In this document: piece by piece, positions 19,601 to 25,493 of the stretch
Layout of the letters: the number at the start of each line of letters is the position of its first letter
How positions within the stretch are numbered: position 1 is the stretch's first letter
Source: Candidatus Omnitrophota bacterium
Lineage (GTDB): Bacteria; Omnitrophota; Omnitrophia; Omnitrophales; Aquincolibacteriaceae
NCBI GenBank assembly: GCA_020632475.1
Contig: JACKFM010000001.1
Span: 310,001 to 374,000 of the forward strand
Direction of reading: 5' to 3'
DNA: 64,000 nt
The notes under the pieces: model-generated
Databases searched by the model: none
What the model was told of the DNA's origin: nothing
The model's input: only the letters and a program-made list of their open reading frames with translations
Position numbers and translations under genes: made by a program

Positions 19601-22600
19601 GACTTGGTCTTGGATTTAGCGCGACGACAAGAGATGATCAGACAATATCGGTCACACGTTATGCCCCGTCGTATCTAAGTTTCGAATTAACCGTGGCTGA
19701 GTTTAATGCAGGCATTGCTGTGGACGACACGATTCCGGTAGCTCTTAATGCGCAGAGCTTTGCGCCTGTGGTTATTCCTCTTATGCAGCACATTGCCGGG
19801 CAGATGGATGCTGGACAAATTCCGGATTTTACGCAGTTTTTTGCCCTGGAACAACGTTTCTCGGATGCTCGCGGATGGCAAGAGGTTGCTCAAAAAATAA
19901 AAGACATTGTGACAACTGGAAAGGTTGAACGTATCACATCCCCAAAGAACAATGAAATCTTTATTGAAATGCTGCGCGTGCTAAATCACGATTGGTTGAT
20001 CGATCACAATATGGTTATGGTTAGAGTAACAGGTGCACCTGCTGACAGAAACGGACAAGATGCTGTAAGCGCGGCTGAAACTTTAAGAGTTGCTGAGGTG
20101 ATCGATAAACGGGTTAGAAAACTGGCGGGGCGGAATGTGCCTGTGTTAGTGGTTAACCGCGTTTTTGCACAAAATGAGATGCAACCCCTTGGCTATAATA
20201 CGTCACTTGATTTGCAGGGGATGGTGATTCTTAATCAACCTCGTTTGAACACCGTGGCGTTAGCGCCTGGGACCTGGAGGAGTTCGATTGCTCCCCAAAT
20301 GATTTCACATCCATATGGCCAAGCGCTAAGAAAAATTTATACTGGACATCGCAAGAGGTATGCCGAACGAGCTCCGTACTTTTTACTTTTTCAAAGAGAA
20401 AGAGCTTTAGAAGAGTACCGTCACGCAATTGATCATTTTCGTATTGAAGATTCTATGGATCGACGCTTTTTTACCATTAGAACGGATTATCTTGATGAGT
20501 TTGAAAAAATAGCGATTCAACCGGAAGGGATTTTAAAGGGCATTCTGTCAGATCAATCATTGATTTCCAAAGCCGGGAAACCCAAATATCATTTTCAAAA
20601 TGCCTTTTTTGAATTACAAGGGCAGATTGCACGCGGTGATCATGCTGAGGACCCTACCTTTTTATTGGCTTCATGGCTGCAGCGGTTGGCTTCACCTGTA
20701 ACGGCTTCCTCTCATCATTATGATGCAGCGTATTATGGTCTGTACTTAGCTATTTATTATGATTTCATCACACAAAGCGGTTCCGAATCGCTAAATCAAA
20801 GACCTCTCCTTGGTGAATTTCTGACTTGGCAGCAAACCCTCATGCCGCAGCTGAGCCAGCAATTGACGCAATTCGTTAATGATCCTGAACGTTTCAGACA
20901 AGCTTTAAAAACGATTCACAAATACGAATTCACCGGATCGCTTGAAGACCTCGGGGAAGACGTTCGAGTGCCGGAGCCTAATGCTTCGGAACCTTCCAGC
21001 GCAGCTAATGATGCTGCGTCTGGTCGAGCACCGGACGCCGATGCGTCGGTACTTCCAAGCGCAGCTAATGATGCTGCGTCTGGTCGAGCCGAACAGCGGT
21101 TTCAGGAAATGATGACGGATTTTGTTGCGCTTGTGCGTGAGAAGGATTTGATTCGTTCTGAACCGGAGGAAGGGAAGTATCAATTTGAAGAGCGAGGCGC
21201 AGGCGGTTTTCGTCTCTGGTCGGTCAGAGAGAATGGGGATTGGGCTGGAAGCGAGACATCAAACCAAGTGACAGAACTCATTTTTGATCAGCTGGAAAAT
21301 GTGTTAACACTTAAAGTAACAGGTGGTGTGGATGGAGACATTGCCTATGAGTTTCGTCCTGACGGCGCGCGTTTCTATGCAGATCACAACAAAACCGGAG
21401 AATTTATAGCCCTGGACGCTAAAAATCCGATTGTGAATTTTGGAGTTGATGAGCTAAATCGTATTTATTTGATTTATTCTGATGGCTTGATGAACGAATT
21501 TTTTGCTAAAGAAGGGCAGAGCCCTCTGGGAATTTATCCAAGCATCCTTGGAGGCGGGTTTTCTCTTCAAGATGTCAATACAGCGACGAGGTTTACGAGT
21601 CCGGATAGCCTTGTGAAGGTTAGTTTTCTTCATGAACCTTCTCAGGATAGAGACTGGGGGGATGAGATTTTTGTGATTGCAGATGTCAGTTTTGATGAAG
21701 AAACTTTCCCGAACGCTGAAAGCCGTAGCGAGTATCAGCAGCTTTTTAAAGCACATGATTTTCTCTCTGCGACCATTAAAAACCTTGAGCTGGATATTCT
21801 TGGGGCACCGATCTCGCAAATCCACATCCGAAAAATTAATGATGAACTCAATTATCAAATAAGCCGCGTGACATTGACCAATATGACCGGTAAACAGGCC
21901 TCTTTTATTCTGAAACGGGGTTTTTCAAGTACGTTGAAAGATGAACAGGGGCTTGATGCTTATCAGAAAAAAAAGGATGGGTTGGTGGATCCTGATTTTA
22001 GAGGGTTTCCCCTTATAGGTGATTCGCGGCAGATTTCAGGTGGAGCCTATCACTTTTGGTCTGTTGAAGATTGGGGGGACCAACAGCCGGACAATGAGAG
22101 AGGTTTTGACTACTTTTTCCGTCTTTTTCGTGAGGGGTGGGAACCGCACATCGAGCAGTCTTTTGAATTGGATCGATTAAGAGTCGTTGAAAAAGATGGC
22201 CACCGGCATATTGTCCTTTCAGACTATAATTATTTTAGGCAAGAGCGGCAGAAAACGCGGCTTTTTGCGACACGGTTGATTCAGGGTTTAATTCTAAATA
22301 ATCACCAAGCAGGCGCTGATGTTTTATTGACATTAGGCGCTGTAGCCAGCCGCTATTTAAAAAAGGAACTGATTCAGGAGGTCTTCGATTCATATCGTAC
22401 AGGCGAGTCACCGGTTCCGCCGGAACATTTGCCTGCAATAGGGGATTTGAATGAGGTGATGCAGGATGCTCCAACGGCTGATTTGCTTGATGCTTCGGCA
22501 GCGGCTCCTGAAACCCCGCTGCCTGTACTTCCGCATCCGGTTGCGGTGATCAAGAGTGCTCTTGAAGAGCTGGAACGTGAATTTCCGCGTATCCAGGAAT

Positions 22601-23859
22601 TAAGACAGGAATTTGTACGCCTTAAAACATTTTTTGAAGACGTGGAGCCGGGGCAGGATGATTTTTCAGTTCTTCAGGTTTTCAGACTTGCCGCTCTGGC
22701 AGACAGGTGGGATGCTTTCTGGGATAATCATATTCGTTATCAAATTGGGCGTCCTCAAGATTTTGGTGCAGACAGCGGTAATTTTGTCAGGCATGAACTG
22801 ATGACCGGAACCAGACACGAATGGGGTTTTGGAGTTCGGAATCTGGTTGCACGTCTAACAGAACAGTCTATACGTGATCCGCTCAATAATCTGGTTTCTA
22901 ATCAATTGAAAAGGCTCTCGACTGATTTGTTGTCGCATGTTCAGGAAGTTCAGACGGTTGGAGAAGCCTATGGACTTTTTCTAGCGCGTGAATCTTTAGG
23001 CAAGGTTCCCGAAGTCAGGTTTCAAGATGCAGACGGCGTATCAGTCAATTTTTTTAGCGGGATAGGATATCTTAAAGCAAAAAAACGATTCGATCTGCCT
23101 GTTGGTAGTGTGGCCTATGATGAAGCTCAGAACCTGATTACGTTTACTCTTCCCAAATCGGAATTGCGTATAGCACCGCCCGCCGATGCGTCGGTACCTC
23201 CCAGCGCAGCTAATGACGTTGCGTCTGCGTACTCTCGTGTAACTGCGCCCGAGTCACGAGCGACGAGCGACGAGTTCCGCCGCATAGAAGTCAACTACGA
23301 ACTCTTCGACACAGATGCCGAAGGAACGATCACCATGCCGGTTGCGGCTTTTGCCGAAATTGCGCAGCAGACTGTTTCAGCTGATGAGGATTTGAAAGCG
23401 GAGGCGTTAGCAAAAATGGATGCCCTGGCTGTGGCAGCCAACCGCTGGCACAATGTTCAGTTAATTTTATATGCCGAAGGCTCGGAGTATGACGCCCAAA
23501 CCAATTATTATCTGGAACAATTCCGTCCGCTGGGGAATGTGACCATTACACCGCAAAAACTTGAAGAAGCTTTATCGGTTCCGCGCGGCAAGGAACATCA
23601 TACGCCTGTCGACATTTCACCCGAAGGGCGCATTCAGGATCATGACTATGTCGGCGGAGAACTGGTTAAAAAACTGAAATTTGTGAAGCTGCGCAAAAAT
23701 CCGGGAGATATTCTTTTCGGGCTTTTGGCTTCAATTACCGGCGGTGATCTTCCGGGTGTCGTCACAGGTGAGGACGGCAACCTGGATGACCTGACCGGTT
23801 ATGCCACCAGTCAGGCCCAGGCTTATCTTGCCCGGCAGGTTGTGGCCTGGTCAGCATAA
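7654..23859 (+). CDS. Giant 5401-aa multidomain protein with GlnD-like, GGDEF-like, CheR-like, ChaN-like and HExxH modules
   Basis: One uninterrupted frame. Residues 1-35 look like a signal peptide or N-terminal anchor. About 95-445: ChaN/Tiki-like region (IYIQDAHD, VFGGFHRD). 608-626 and 637-656: two hydrophobic helices. About 1075-1260: degenerate GGDEF domain with RIGGDEV (1163-1169). About 1375-1560: CheR-like methyltransferase (TGEE 1385-1388, VANDLH). About 1770-2000: nucleotidyltransferase like GlnD (ARGEYPTFDYD, Asp1836/Asp1838). 2590-2760: HD domain of GlnD type (DQHSLYH; His2657-Asp2658; DHA). About 2967-3020 and 3090-3141: two ACT domains. HEGTH at 3288-3292: metallopeptidase-like. 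3670-3716: Pro/Arg linker. The rest is unrecognised. The motif ELR recurs at domain borders (552, 1313, 1592, 2258, 3196, 5170; AEQR at 4480). Several linkers consist of dispersed DNA repeats. Function unknown. Confidence 0.85.
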   Translation: MKHPFFNFKRFIAITVALCMVLTDRSAVSYAQAASAQFASEAQAVNTKLASAQFVLPGFNLPSELGFIEEVYSAPREKEQPSPSALSPQPSVLPSKTVIYIQDAHDSLEAQEHIAEMIRLFVHDNGIKTVLEEGYDGKVPTDEYFGSIKDPEIKEEVSYFLMDKLRIGGAEYTHINRQEDFKLIGADSIELHRENVKAYQKNSVYLKQVQKDLKEMFERIERMANVHFSKELKQWMKNKKRYDAGQLDLLSYLKRTAGLLGDSALPYPNILVLLSAEETKNARAIEKAKEIHSAQLFEEIGEFENSVAEKFLTHDRDRDIFKYYKALSLMLRLSDIEVTPEEYEAAKGTLKNFDTRRMAEFIVADTKHTAVLSTEWEDKIKNAIRFYEIAHQRDDSIEKHLEDFLASDQQTAVLVFGGFHRDKIQAIMRAKGISFVTLQPAISSVSQTHQEYYKQLMSSGYLDFEKTLHLDSEQGFSGSNIPLPQASRMSRTLLVWDVPGYGRVVEGLAETARVLKNRKPDMDRPLLLRQMARGLQARSSAFEQETVPGHAELRNQEASPQNEPPESSVRLRMDEPQGFAAPRIRGHLQAYERRLRAQALRRKLAELGLLFTAVALAVTAVIWSVVDAETEIRATDVIWMTIGAFAASVWVLYRFLSERDFRISSEQERINFERILNGTKDGESVIRSVEMLEAYAQSPDRSQRSDIIRSAERVKDEILERNPLLTIVDQEKITEGDKIVIFEIPGTGHEGLGIKEMNALFGELLTDNFLAEVKKSLYAMVRASASVRGISITPLYSTHKEHAFVVRGDVSQDFLRNEIQKKLVEAMNRILLTSDDLPYRRIIEEKKLDQNGEDLFEIHFGMSRVEEDSEEGRLTANIRAKQALLISRYRNVWDNNRDPDLVLYSHENYAAVVDELASIRRRLLANEGAALFATGENEAFGQYFFLRPGAANILRKKVEWGELSTEEKKVFHHVEIYQLAQRYFELLNLQDVIKKWQMDEAEAFREIREIRGILETLDFLVDLLVSGAQGRVRPEEMPLDVIGQQRLGLLRKYALNDARNRKAYSQNVFHAKAAEMANPVIVGLDVIGMGPMNYEAFDGELQQIDKQLKSGNPVTDAEVQAIQRQAADSVTLRRDHILDEIRDQLQETYREVNLTPPGELIARIGGDEVVFVGDSSVLHGAVLDRFLTGLRERIRSNLGIHVRIAADSLIQDYRRRFTRTTRSDPKMMAHARALSLQDTNVNHVLKPMEKKGLTGELHGHGGAIVVRAKRWGLNRWNRVVETDQGTTRIDAEAEIILSNWHFNPGLLTTRRTELRSSANDSEVYPQPVEFFTHPWTLQERWPFAPSALLRFPGQLTALKRSVFPALLKRQGDSKKLKMSFLATNTGEEIAGYLYALSLAYDAHTEWGQAGKLDLSIVANDLHADILEEAQRRLSGKSPFVFNGDFIGGDQEAEMTIYEPLLRPLPSSFEPFLRAINPIKSRIQKSFSFISGSMFRSFRLFKAIVGSDIIVLNAAPIPSWKPLLWLFGKILTRGERPPVIITTNRQLAEGLSGYQVLGLRDLGWAGSYLAIPKWLQEDFDIEPLTSMILNRAELRAASDQTLRQQLLGELHSEPDAQNPVLQTLFMFDALKRVVQGEPSARNPVFQLRSDDILKAILGNRKAIEVFENPVTQENLKRLEGLPYLYRLAVNGIATEPEHYGRLFIRAGESRLAPEESFRQALEMGLKTVSSGTPQEIRDEKLKKVKRFLDYHFLKVFLRYWNREYAPSLPTMLEGVIPDTVKRNQMLMANITHLSGAVLQAVYDVNHEYLSAQYGEPDSTGSIVLAGANARGEYPTFDYDAVVLYEKDGRTPGGPSGTLSHAEFYNRLAVLIRQSFEGDPQSGYAGMGREMDSRYQYTIFKSFLNAWGVEENRPMWAVSINRAEAALKSSQPVGLILSFLDLMPGAGDMDLAERFIQSTQEYLADEKHLYTGMAQTLSAYQFMRQKTAETSPVLDIKGTAGGLRSFHYFLWFLRLYRRLLFMRAGQPRAAQKPASGLNFLDNLTVLEREFSGTSVRNELTAYYLYLINLRLTMDLFYARNSKQLPTDSLALAYFAFYNATLYRLAEGASPLGFDPAQALPLQEEFLRQLKQVMTRIDGLIDGLMNDLLSGNFDQVNMHLSQWQSSPELIDAADLRQTAASLVETSREELDQAAQKHVEQLVEDRTGLSPQKMIIFVTAFLMRTRNMTQVAAERSALWYSENRPREFERMAHKEEKHRKAELRNDTETLAGVRGEIERWDVNYIVKKKHFGLQLGRRLNMASGPGSVLEFDFLKRMMRLMLPEAEGISAATPPGGTMPDYVRSQEEFEQMLDVLEQTGILKEPVIPRGEFETESQRLMRANKTLAENFDFFSRNHLHDMTLTDDRNPLVRDYKTRIPEHYLQSERAFQTVIPLVLLMYERRFPGEVETQTLKDLDDHFVLQKKKTLHFDWERGFFEGESEVVALKPSEGAAVQFFAVHPELTFKAFEYGVPDVNILEGLRLNRDAFEKWIHLQRASPSGVGSAGFQVLVQSFVHLLGKASGDQHAFSKTIWYLHRFGLLNAYIREYEPGKIGNLIADPAVHEFTTDQHSLYHFEVLDKIGPDDPAAFSLIRDFYLKIENSPEDSHERKLLAALRLSVFLHDSAKSFFFAGSADHAIQAAQNAVPRYLKEMGFDDETIETTAWVVRNHMVLNSYAYRRLVDHPEEISDAVERMVWDPGITPERLRLLYLISLSDYFSLQPLKDYPSLNPHFELGLRVLPDAESEGKWTSLERMHQLYQALASIVGETDPVSREDNMARIRALRTNEMQSFWNRFFAETASQVLEHLTEDALYERYLAAARKGTGEVRENEIRRNAAYTVEHLYQDYFSEILDDGARTPEIQAEVQRRASSEFAQLFYRGYIQSFDEGYLKNLTLQEHLRRYLFTVHLDVLRKRGYKKPIILFNPGFDNVSERQHEFIIGLTTDERGVFEDVTGVLALHEVDVQGARFVRTGSGLIVDRIFGFRRNGDAEIDTLRQRIWTDLGRIFTDYNRQDHAVEIFYREKEKPYQSVRPPTRLKQDTHIQWFHDRNTDGEETSVFTVKTTDRPALLHVIGRILNTRGYSVIKAPITTYEPFTDNTFYINKDGTFLSDAEKEALEKLLVSILDQPIINIADIKGDRSSALSPDQVPPSAANDAASGHSELRITMHSDEAEVAAWMDELAAEITDAGDRKAAEAFITVFRQNPELDRSEISYEGWHQFVGVSRDDAGTSYAHILLDAAVHFPRKLIRAALVHEGTHILNKDLQDAQLAAFLAAQQEWAAMTARGGAQTQDDVDVLLEPLADSMALTMEDEWRAYQAGDRVFLSSLDGSVDDFIQALPQPDAHAPRVDQARYLMIRGLVEDIRVRSTQLETYELKTKATALQGILSIDNLLALNQGSRAELINLFLIIVATNGEGARYVTWDQSREYLHQTTITDIQGLTRWLLSQPRAQQIGQLIAHYTRTESRAYLSDSDFVTHEAIEESGYGQELRRKFTSAFDRIMAASVPAASQDLHTGIKAVLYTAYDKAPQIFLSIDPNMEARAAHVIYLSSERQLILKFPSVEKAREADENFLIGAILYAAGVPRTGHPWNIWTFNPRIRDNTYNIPAAGVTYRVTNDLLNSLQQVIAQNIPSAAVGTSASPAPRRRWQFRRVAPNERVDVPPRQRSGSPLPAAVPPRESPDEIEEIRFVNFRGNENWQQNAEKVIREAFRAIARTPTESLSDQRLQGVLQFIHEMMEIRGTSSHVVLAVEPNLTGVAGEVASLGRLPAFFRIMLDRDGQNNGQKRFARGPRGNLFDQKVFIMHLRKWQVLASADGTPANDVQIYDGINVRQSIATRPGEQIIKFDRDFLIKAMVHSLLDQQHSYPWIMAEKYPQIQFNSDTNAIVLPGTRRVFVPTPSEIVQIVEHIIQFANLHPELRVSNAEELIAYARDHRAAPAENVTDLANKIVRLGLGFSATTRDDQTISVTRYAPSYLSFELTVAEFNAGIAVDDTIPVALNAQSFAPVVIPLMQHIAGQMDAGQIPDFTQFFALEQRFSDARGWQEVAQKIKDIVTTGKVERITSPKNNEIFIEMLRVLNHDWLIDHNMVMVRVTGAPADRNGQDAVSAAETLRVAEVIDKRVRKLAGRNVPVLVVNRVFAQNEMQPLGYNTSLDLQGMVILNQPRLNTVALAPGTWRSSIAPQMISHPYGQALRKIYTGHRKRYAERAPYFLLFQRERALEEYRHAIDHFRIEDSMDRRFFTIRTDYLDEFEKIAIQPEGILKGILSDQSLISKAGKPKYHFQNAFFELQGQIARGDHAEDPTFLLASWLQRLASPVTASSHHYDAAYYGLYLAIYYDFITQSGSESLNQRPLLGEFLTWQQTLMPQLSQQLTQFVNDPERFRQALKTIHKYEFTGSLEDLGEDVRVPEPNASEPSSAANDAASGRAPDADASVLPSAANDAASGRAEQRFQEMMTDFVALVREKDLIRSEPEEGKYQFEERGAGGFRLWSVRENGDWAGSETSNQVTELIFDQLENVLTLKVTGGVDGDIAYEFRPDGARFYADHNKTGEFIALDAKNPIVNFGVDELNRIYLIYSDGLMNEFFAKEGQSPLGIYPSILGGGFSLQDVNTATRFTSPDSLVKVSFLHEPSQDRDWGDEIFVIADVSFDEETFPNAESRSEYQQLFKAHDFLSATIKNLELDILGAPISQIHIRKINDELNYQISRVTLTNMTGKQASFILKRGFSSTLKDEQGLDAYQKKKDGLVDPDFRGFPLIGDSRQISGGAYHFWSVEDWGDQQPDNERGFDYFFRLFREGWEPHIEQSFELDRLRVVEKDGHRHIVLSDYNYFRQERQKTRLFATRLIQGLILNNHQAGADVLLTLGAVASRYLKKELIQEVFDSYRTGESPVPPEHLPAIGDLNEVMQDAPTADLLDASAAAPETPLPVLPHPVAVIKSALEELEREFPRIQELRQEFVRLKTFFEDVEPGQDDFSVLQVFRLAALADRWDAFWDNHIRYQIGRPQDFGADSGNFVRHELMTGTRHEWGFGVRNLVARLTEQSIRDPLNNLVSNQLKRLSTDLLSHVQEVQTVGEAYGLFLARESLGKVPEVRFQDADGVSVNFFSGIGYLKAKKRFDLPVGSVAYDEAQNLITFTLPKSELRIAPPADASVPPSAANDVASAYSRVTAPESRATSDEFRRIEVNYELFDTDAEGTITMPVAAFAEIAQQTVSADEDLKAEALAKMDALAVAANRWHNVQLILYAEGSEYDAQTNYYLEQFRPLGNVTITPQKLEEALSVPRGKEHHTPVDISPEGRIQDHDYVGGELVKKLKFVKLRKNPGDILFGLLASITGGDLPGVVTGEDGNLDDLTGYATSQAQAYLARQVVAWSA
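7888..7931 (+). repeat. In-frame CTCAGTCCTCAG repeat in the giant gene
   Basis: It begins GAGCAACCGTC and continues with CTCGGCCCTCAGTCCTCAG. It is clearly related to the pair at 1282-1426 in the first gene. It encodes a Ser/Pro linker (KEQPSPSALSPQPS) between the N-terminal region and the ChaN-like domain. Confidence 0.8.
17164..17231 (+). repeat. Composite in-frame insertion: GGGGACAGG hairpin plus AGCGCAGCTAATGA repeat
   Basis: GGGGACAGG (17164-17172) pairs with CCTGTCCCC (17181-17189), the same family as the intergenic hairpin at 4697-4724. It is followed by an AGCGCAGCTAATGA unit (17206-17219). Together they encode the linker between the second ACT domain and the ELR motif before the HExxH region (residues 3171-3193). 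The frame stays open. Confidence 0.8.
20965..21084 (+). repeat. Two tandem in-frame 60-bp repeats (SAANDAASG type)
   Basis: Units at 20965-21024 and 21025-21084 are about 80-90% alike. Each ends in a block containing AGCGCAGCTAATGATGCTGC and encodes 20 residues ending SAANDAASG. They are directly followed by RAEQR, a variant of the ELR motif. Confidence 0.85.
23171..23227 (+). repeat. Fourth copy of the SAANDAASG-type repeat
   Basis: It shares GCCGATGCGTCGGTAC and AGCGCAGCTAATGA with the other copies (core at 23203). It follows SELR (ELR at residues 5170-5172) and is itself followed by a low-complexity GAGCGACGAG run around 23257-23274. Confidence 0.8.
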
Positions 23860-24063
23860 GCTTGGGTGCTGCATAAGCGTTTAGCGTGGAGCGGATAGCG
23901 TAGAGAGTAGCCAGTTGTGCAAGATACAGTTAACTTGAAACTTTTCACCCCTTCACGTAACATTCATCAAATAACCTTGGTCTCCTTTGTGAGACTGATT
24001 TTTCTAAGCGCTATGCGCTAAACGCTCGACGCTTCACAGCGAGAATTTTTTTTGAGGAATTAA
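23860..24063. repeat. Intergenic region with small repeats after the giant gene
   Basis: Just after the TAA lies GCTTGGGTGCTGC, also present at the 3' end of the first gene (2161-2173). Further on, GCGTTTAGCG (from 23877) and CGCTAAACGC (about 24016) form a widely spaced inverted repeat with other GCGTAG-type words. No gene or clear terminator T run is seen. Confidence 0.55.
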
Positions 24064-25221
24064 ATGAGTATTCTTTTTCTGACTAAAGAGGAAAGTCCGG
24101 ATGACGGGCTTTGGCTGGAGCATCTGCTTGAGGTGCTTTCATCCAGTATCTGTGCGGTCGGAGCCGATCCTCTACTGAGAAAAATCAAGTATCCGAAACG
24201 TGTTTCACTTTTCAATCTGGGGAAAGGATTTAATCCTTTGATGGCTCCGCTGTGCTGGCTGCCGCTGCCTTTTTTGAAGCCCGCAGGCTGCTCGGGAATA
24301 CAACGATTGAAAAAAGAAATCGCGCATCCGGACACAGGATTGGTTTTTATTCCTTTTCTGGATTTGGCCGTCAAATACGAAGAGATTCTTCTGGAATCTG
24401 AAAAGCCTGTCTTTATTTATTGTACGGGAAGGGATGTGATGTGGCAGAGTCGTTACCACTATTTGCCGCTGTGTGAACGCTATGCGCCGGATTATCCCGA
24501 AAAAGTCAAACGGCTGGCCCGCAAAGCAACGATGATTGCCTGTTCCCGGTTTGTACGCATGCAGTTGATGCATAGGGGGATTGAAAAAGAAAAAATCGTC
24601 CTCTGTCAGGGAGGGATTGGAGTTCCGGAGATGTGTCCCGAACGGACCGGGCGCAAAGGCCCTCTACAGATTTTATATCTCGACCGGTTGGTGGATTACA
24701 AGGGACCTGATCAGATTATTCGTATTTTTGACCTGGCCTGTGATAAGGGGCTGGATGCTGAATTGATTCTTGCCGGCGATGGTCCGATGCGGGTTGAATG
24801 TGAACGGTTGCGGATGAAGGTTAACAGTCGTGACCGTATTCATATGCCGGGTCTCGTTACAGGCAATGAGGCCGAAGACCTTTTCTGGAAAGCGGATCTT
24901 TATACCAGCCACCACCGGCTTGGTATTGTCTCCCAGGAAGAAGACGGTATGGGAAGCGGTATTTTGAGGGCCATGGCACGGGGATTGCCTGTTATTTCGA
25001 CAAACAGCGGCGCGGTGCCTGAAATTGTCGCACACGGACGTTCGGGGATTTTGGTGGATCCGGGGGATATTAACGGACATGCTGAAGCGTTAGTGCGTCT
25101 TTACAGGGATGAAGAGTTGCGATTACTGATGGGGAAAATGAGTTGGAAGCGGGTGCAGGAGAATTTTAATGGCCGGCAGAAGGATGCCGAATTACGGCAG
25201 GTTTTAGGTTTGAGTAGTTGA
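24064..25221 (+). CDS. GT-B glycosyltransferase (group 1/family 4-like)
   Basis: A 385-residue GT-B protein. The C-terminal half has LYLDRLVDYKGPD (from about residue 204) and AELILAGDGPM, and ends with GLPVISTNSGAVPEIV and GRSGILVDPGD, the normal donor-site blocks of family GT4. The usual E-x7-E is altered to Asp294...Arg302 in the segment DGMGSGILRAMA, which may change donor binding or activity. No transmembrane helix is seen. GAGG at 24053-24056 precedes the ATG. It stands alone between two long intergenic regions. Donor and acceptor are unknown. Confidence 0.82.
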   Translation: MSILFLTKEESPDDGLWLEHLLEVLSSSICAVGADPLLRKIKYPKRVSLFNLGKGFNPLMAPLCWLPLPFLKPAGCSGIQRLKKEIAHPDTGLVFIPFLDLAVKYEEILLESEKPVFIYCTGRDVMWQSRYHYLPLCERYAPDYPEKVKRLARKATMIACSRFVRMQLMHRGIEKEKIVLCQGGIGVPEMCPERTGRKGPLQILYLDRLVDYKGPDQIIRIFDLACDKGLDAELILAGDGPMRVECERLRMKVNSRDRIHMPGLVTGNEAEDLFWKADLYTSHHRLGIVSQEEDGMGSGILRAMARGLPVISTNSGAVPEIVAHGRSGILVDPGDINGHAEALVRLYRDEELRLLMGKMSWKRVQENFNGRQKDAELRQVLGLSS

Positions 25222-25241
25222 CGGACCGGAAAACCGCTGCA

Positions 25242-25270
25242 TTGCAATAACGGTCGGTTCTTGCTACAAT
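25242..25270 (+). promoter_or_regulatory. Sigma70-like promoter upstream of the 1159-aa gene
   Basis: TTGCAA at 25242-25247, a 17-bp spacer and TACAAT at 25265-25270. A start near 25277 would give a leader of about 217 nt for the downstream gene, or the 5' end of a small RNA. Confidence 0.5.
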
Positions 25271-25358
25271 ACACGAATTATAAGCTGTCCTTCCTATATA
25301 TAGCCTTTTGTGGAGGCACCGGGCCTCTTGAATGATTTAATGTGATCTGTTGTCCCAA

Positions 25359-25435
25359 AGATCAAAACCGCTAGTGCTCCGTCAATGCCGGCGGCATCGT
25401 TACGGACACTTGTACTACGAACCCGTCTTTTGATC
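25359..25435 (+). other. Nested stem-loop in the leader of the 1159-aa gene
   Basis: An outer stem, AGATCAAAA (25359-25367) with TTTTGATC (25428-25435), encloses a longer hairpin at 25373-25410 (AGTGCTCCGT...ATGCC with GGCAT...ACGGACACT, small bulges). It could be a cis-regulatory leader, a small RNA or a dispersed element. No known family was recognised by eye. Confidence 0.45.
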
Positions 25436-25493
25436 GTTGGCGCAGCACTAAGACATCAAAGCCTGTCAAGATTAAACAAGATGGATATGACAC

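Noticed and set aside
20965..21084. CRISPR-like array
   Set aside because: Only two adjacent 60-bp units with no unique spacers, and they are coding in frame.
7654..23859. Giant ORF as an artefact of several fused genes with missed stops
   Set aside because: The frame is open over 5401 codons and its composition looks like that of its neighbours. Modules join smoothly, and no internal ribosome site/ATG pair near a domain border was convincing.
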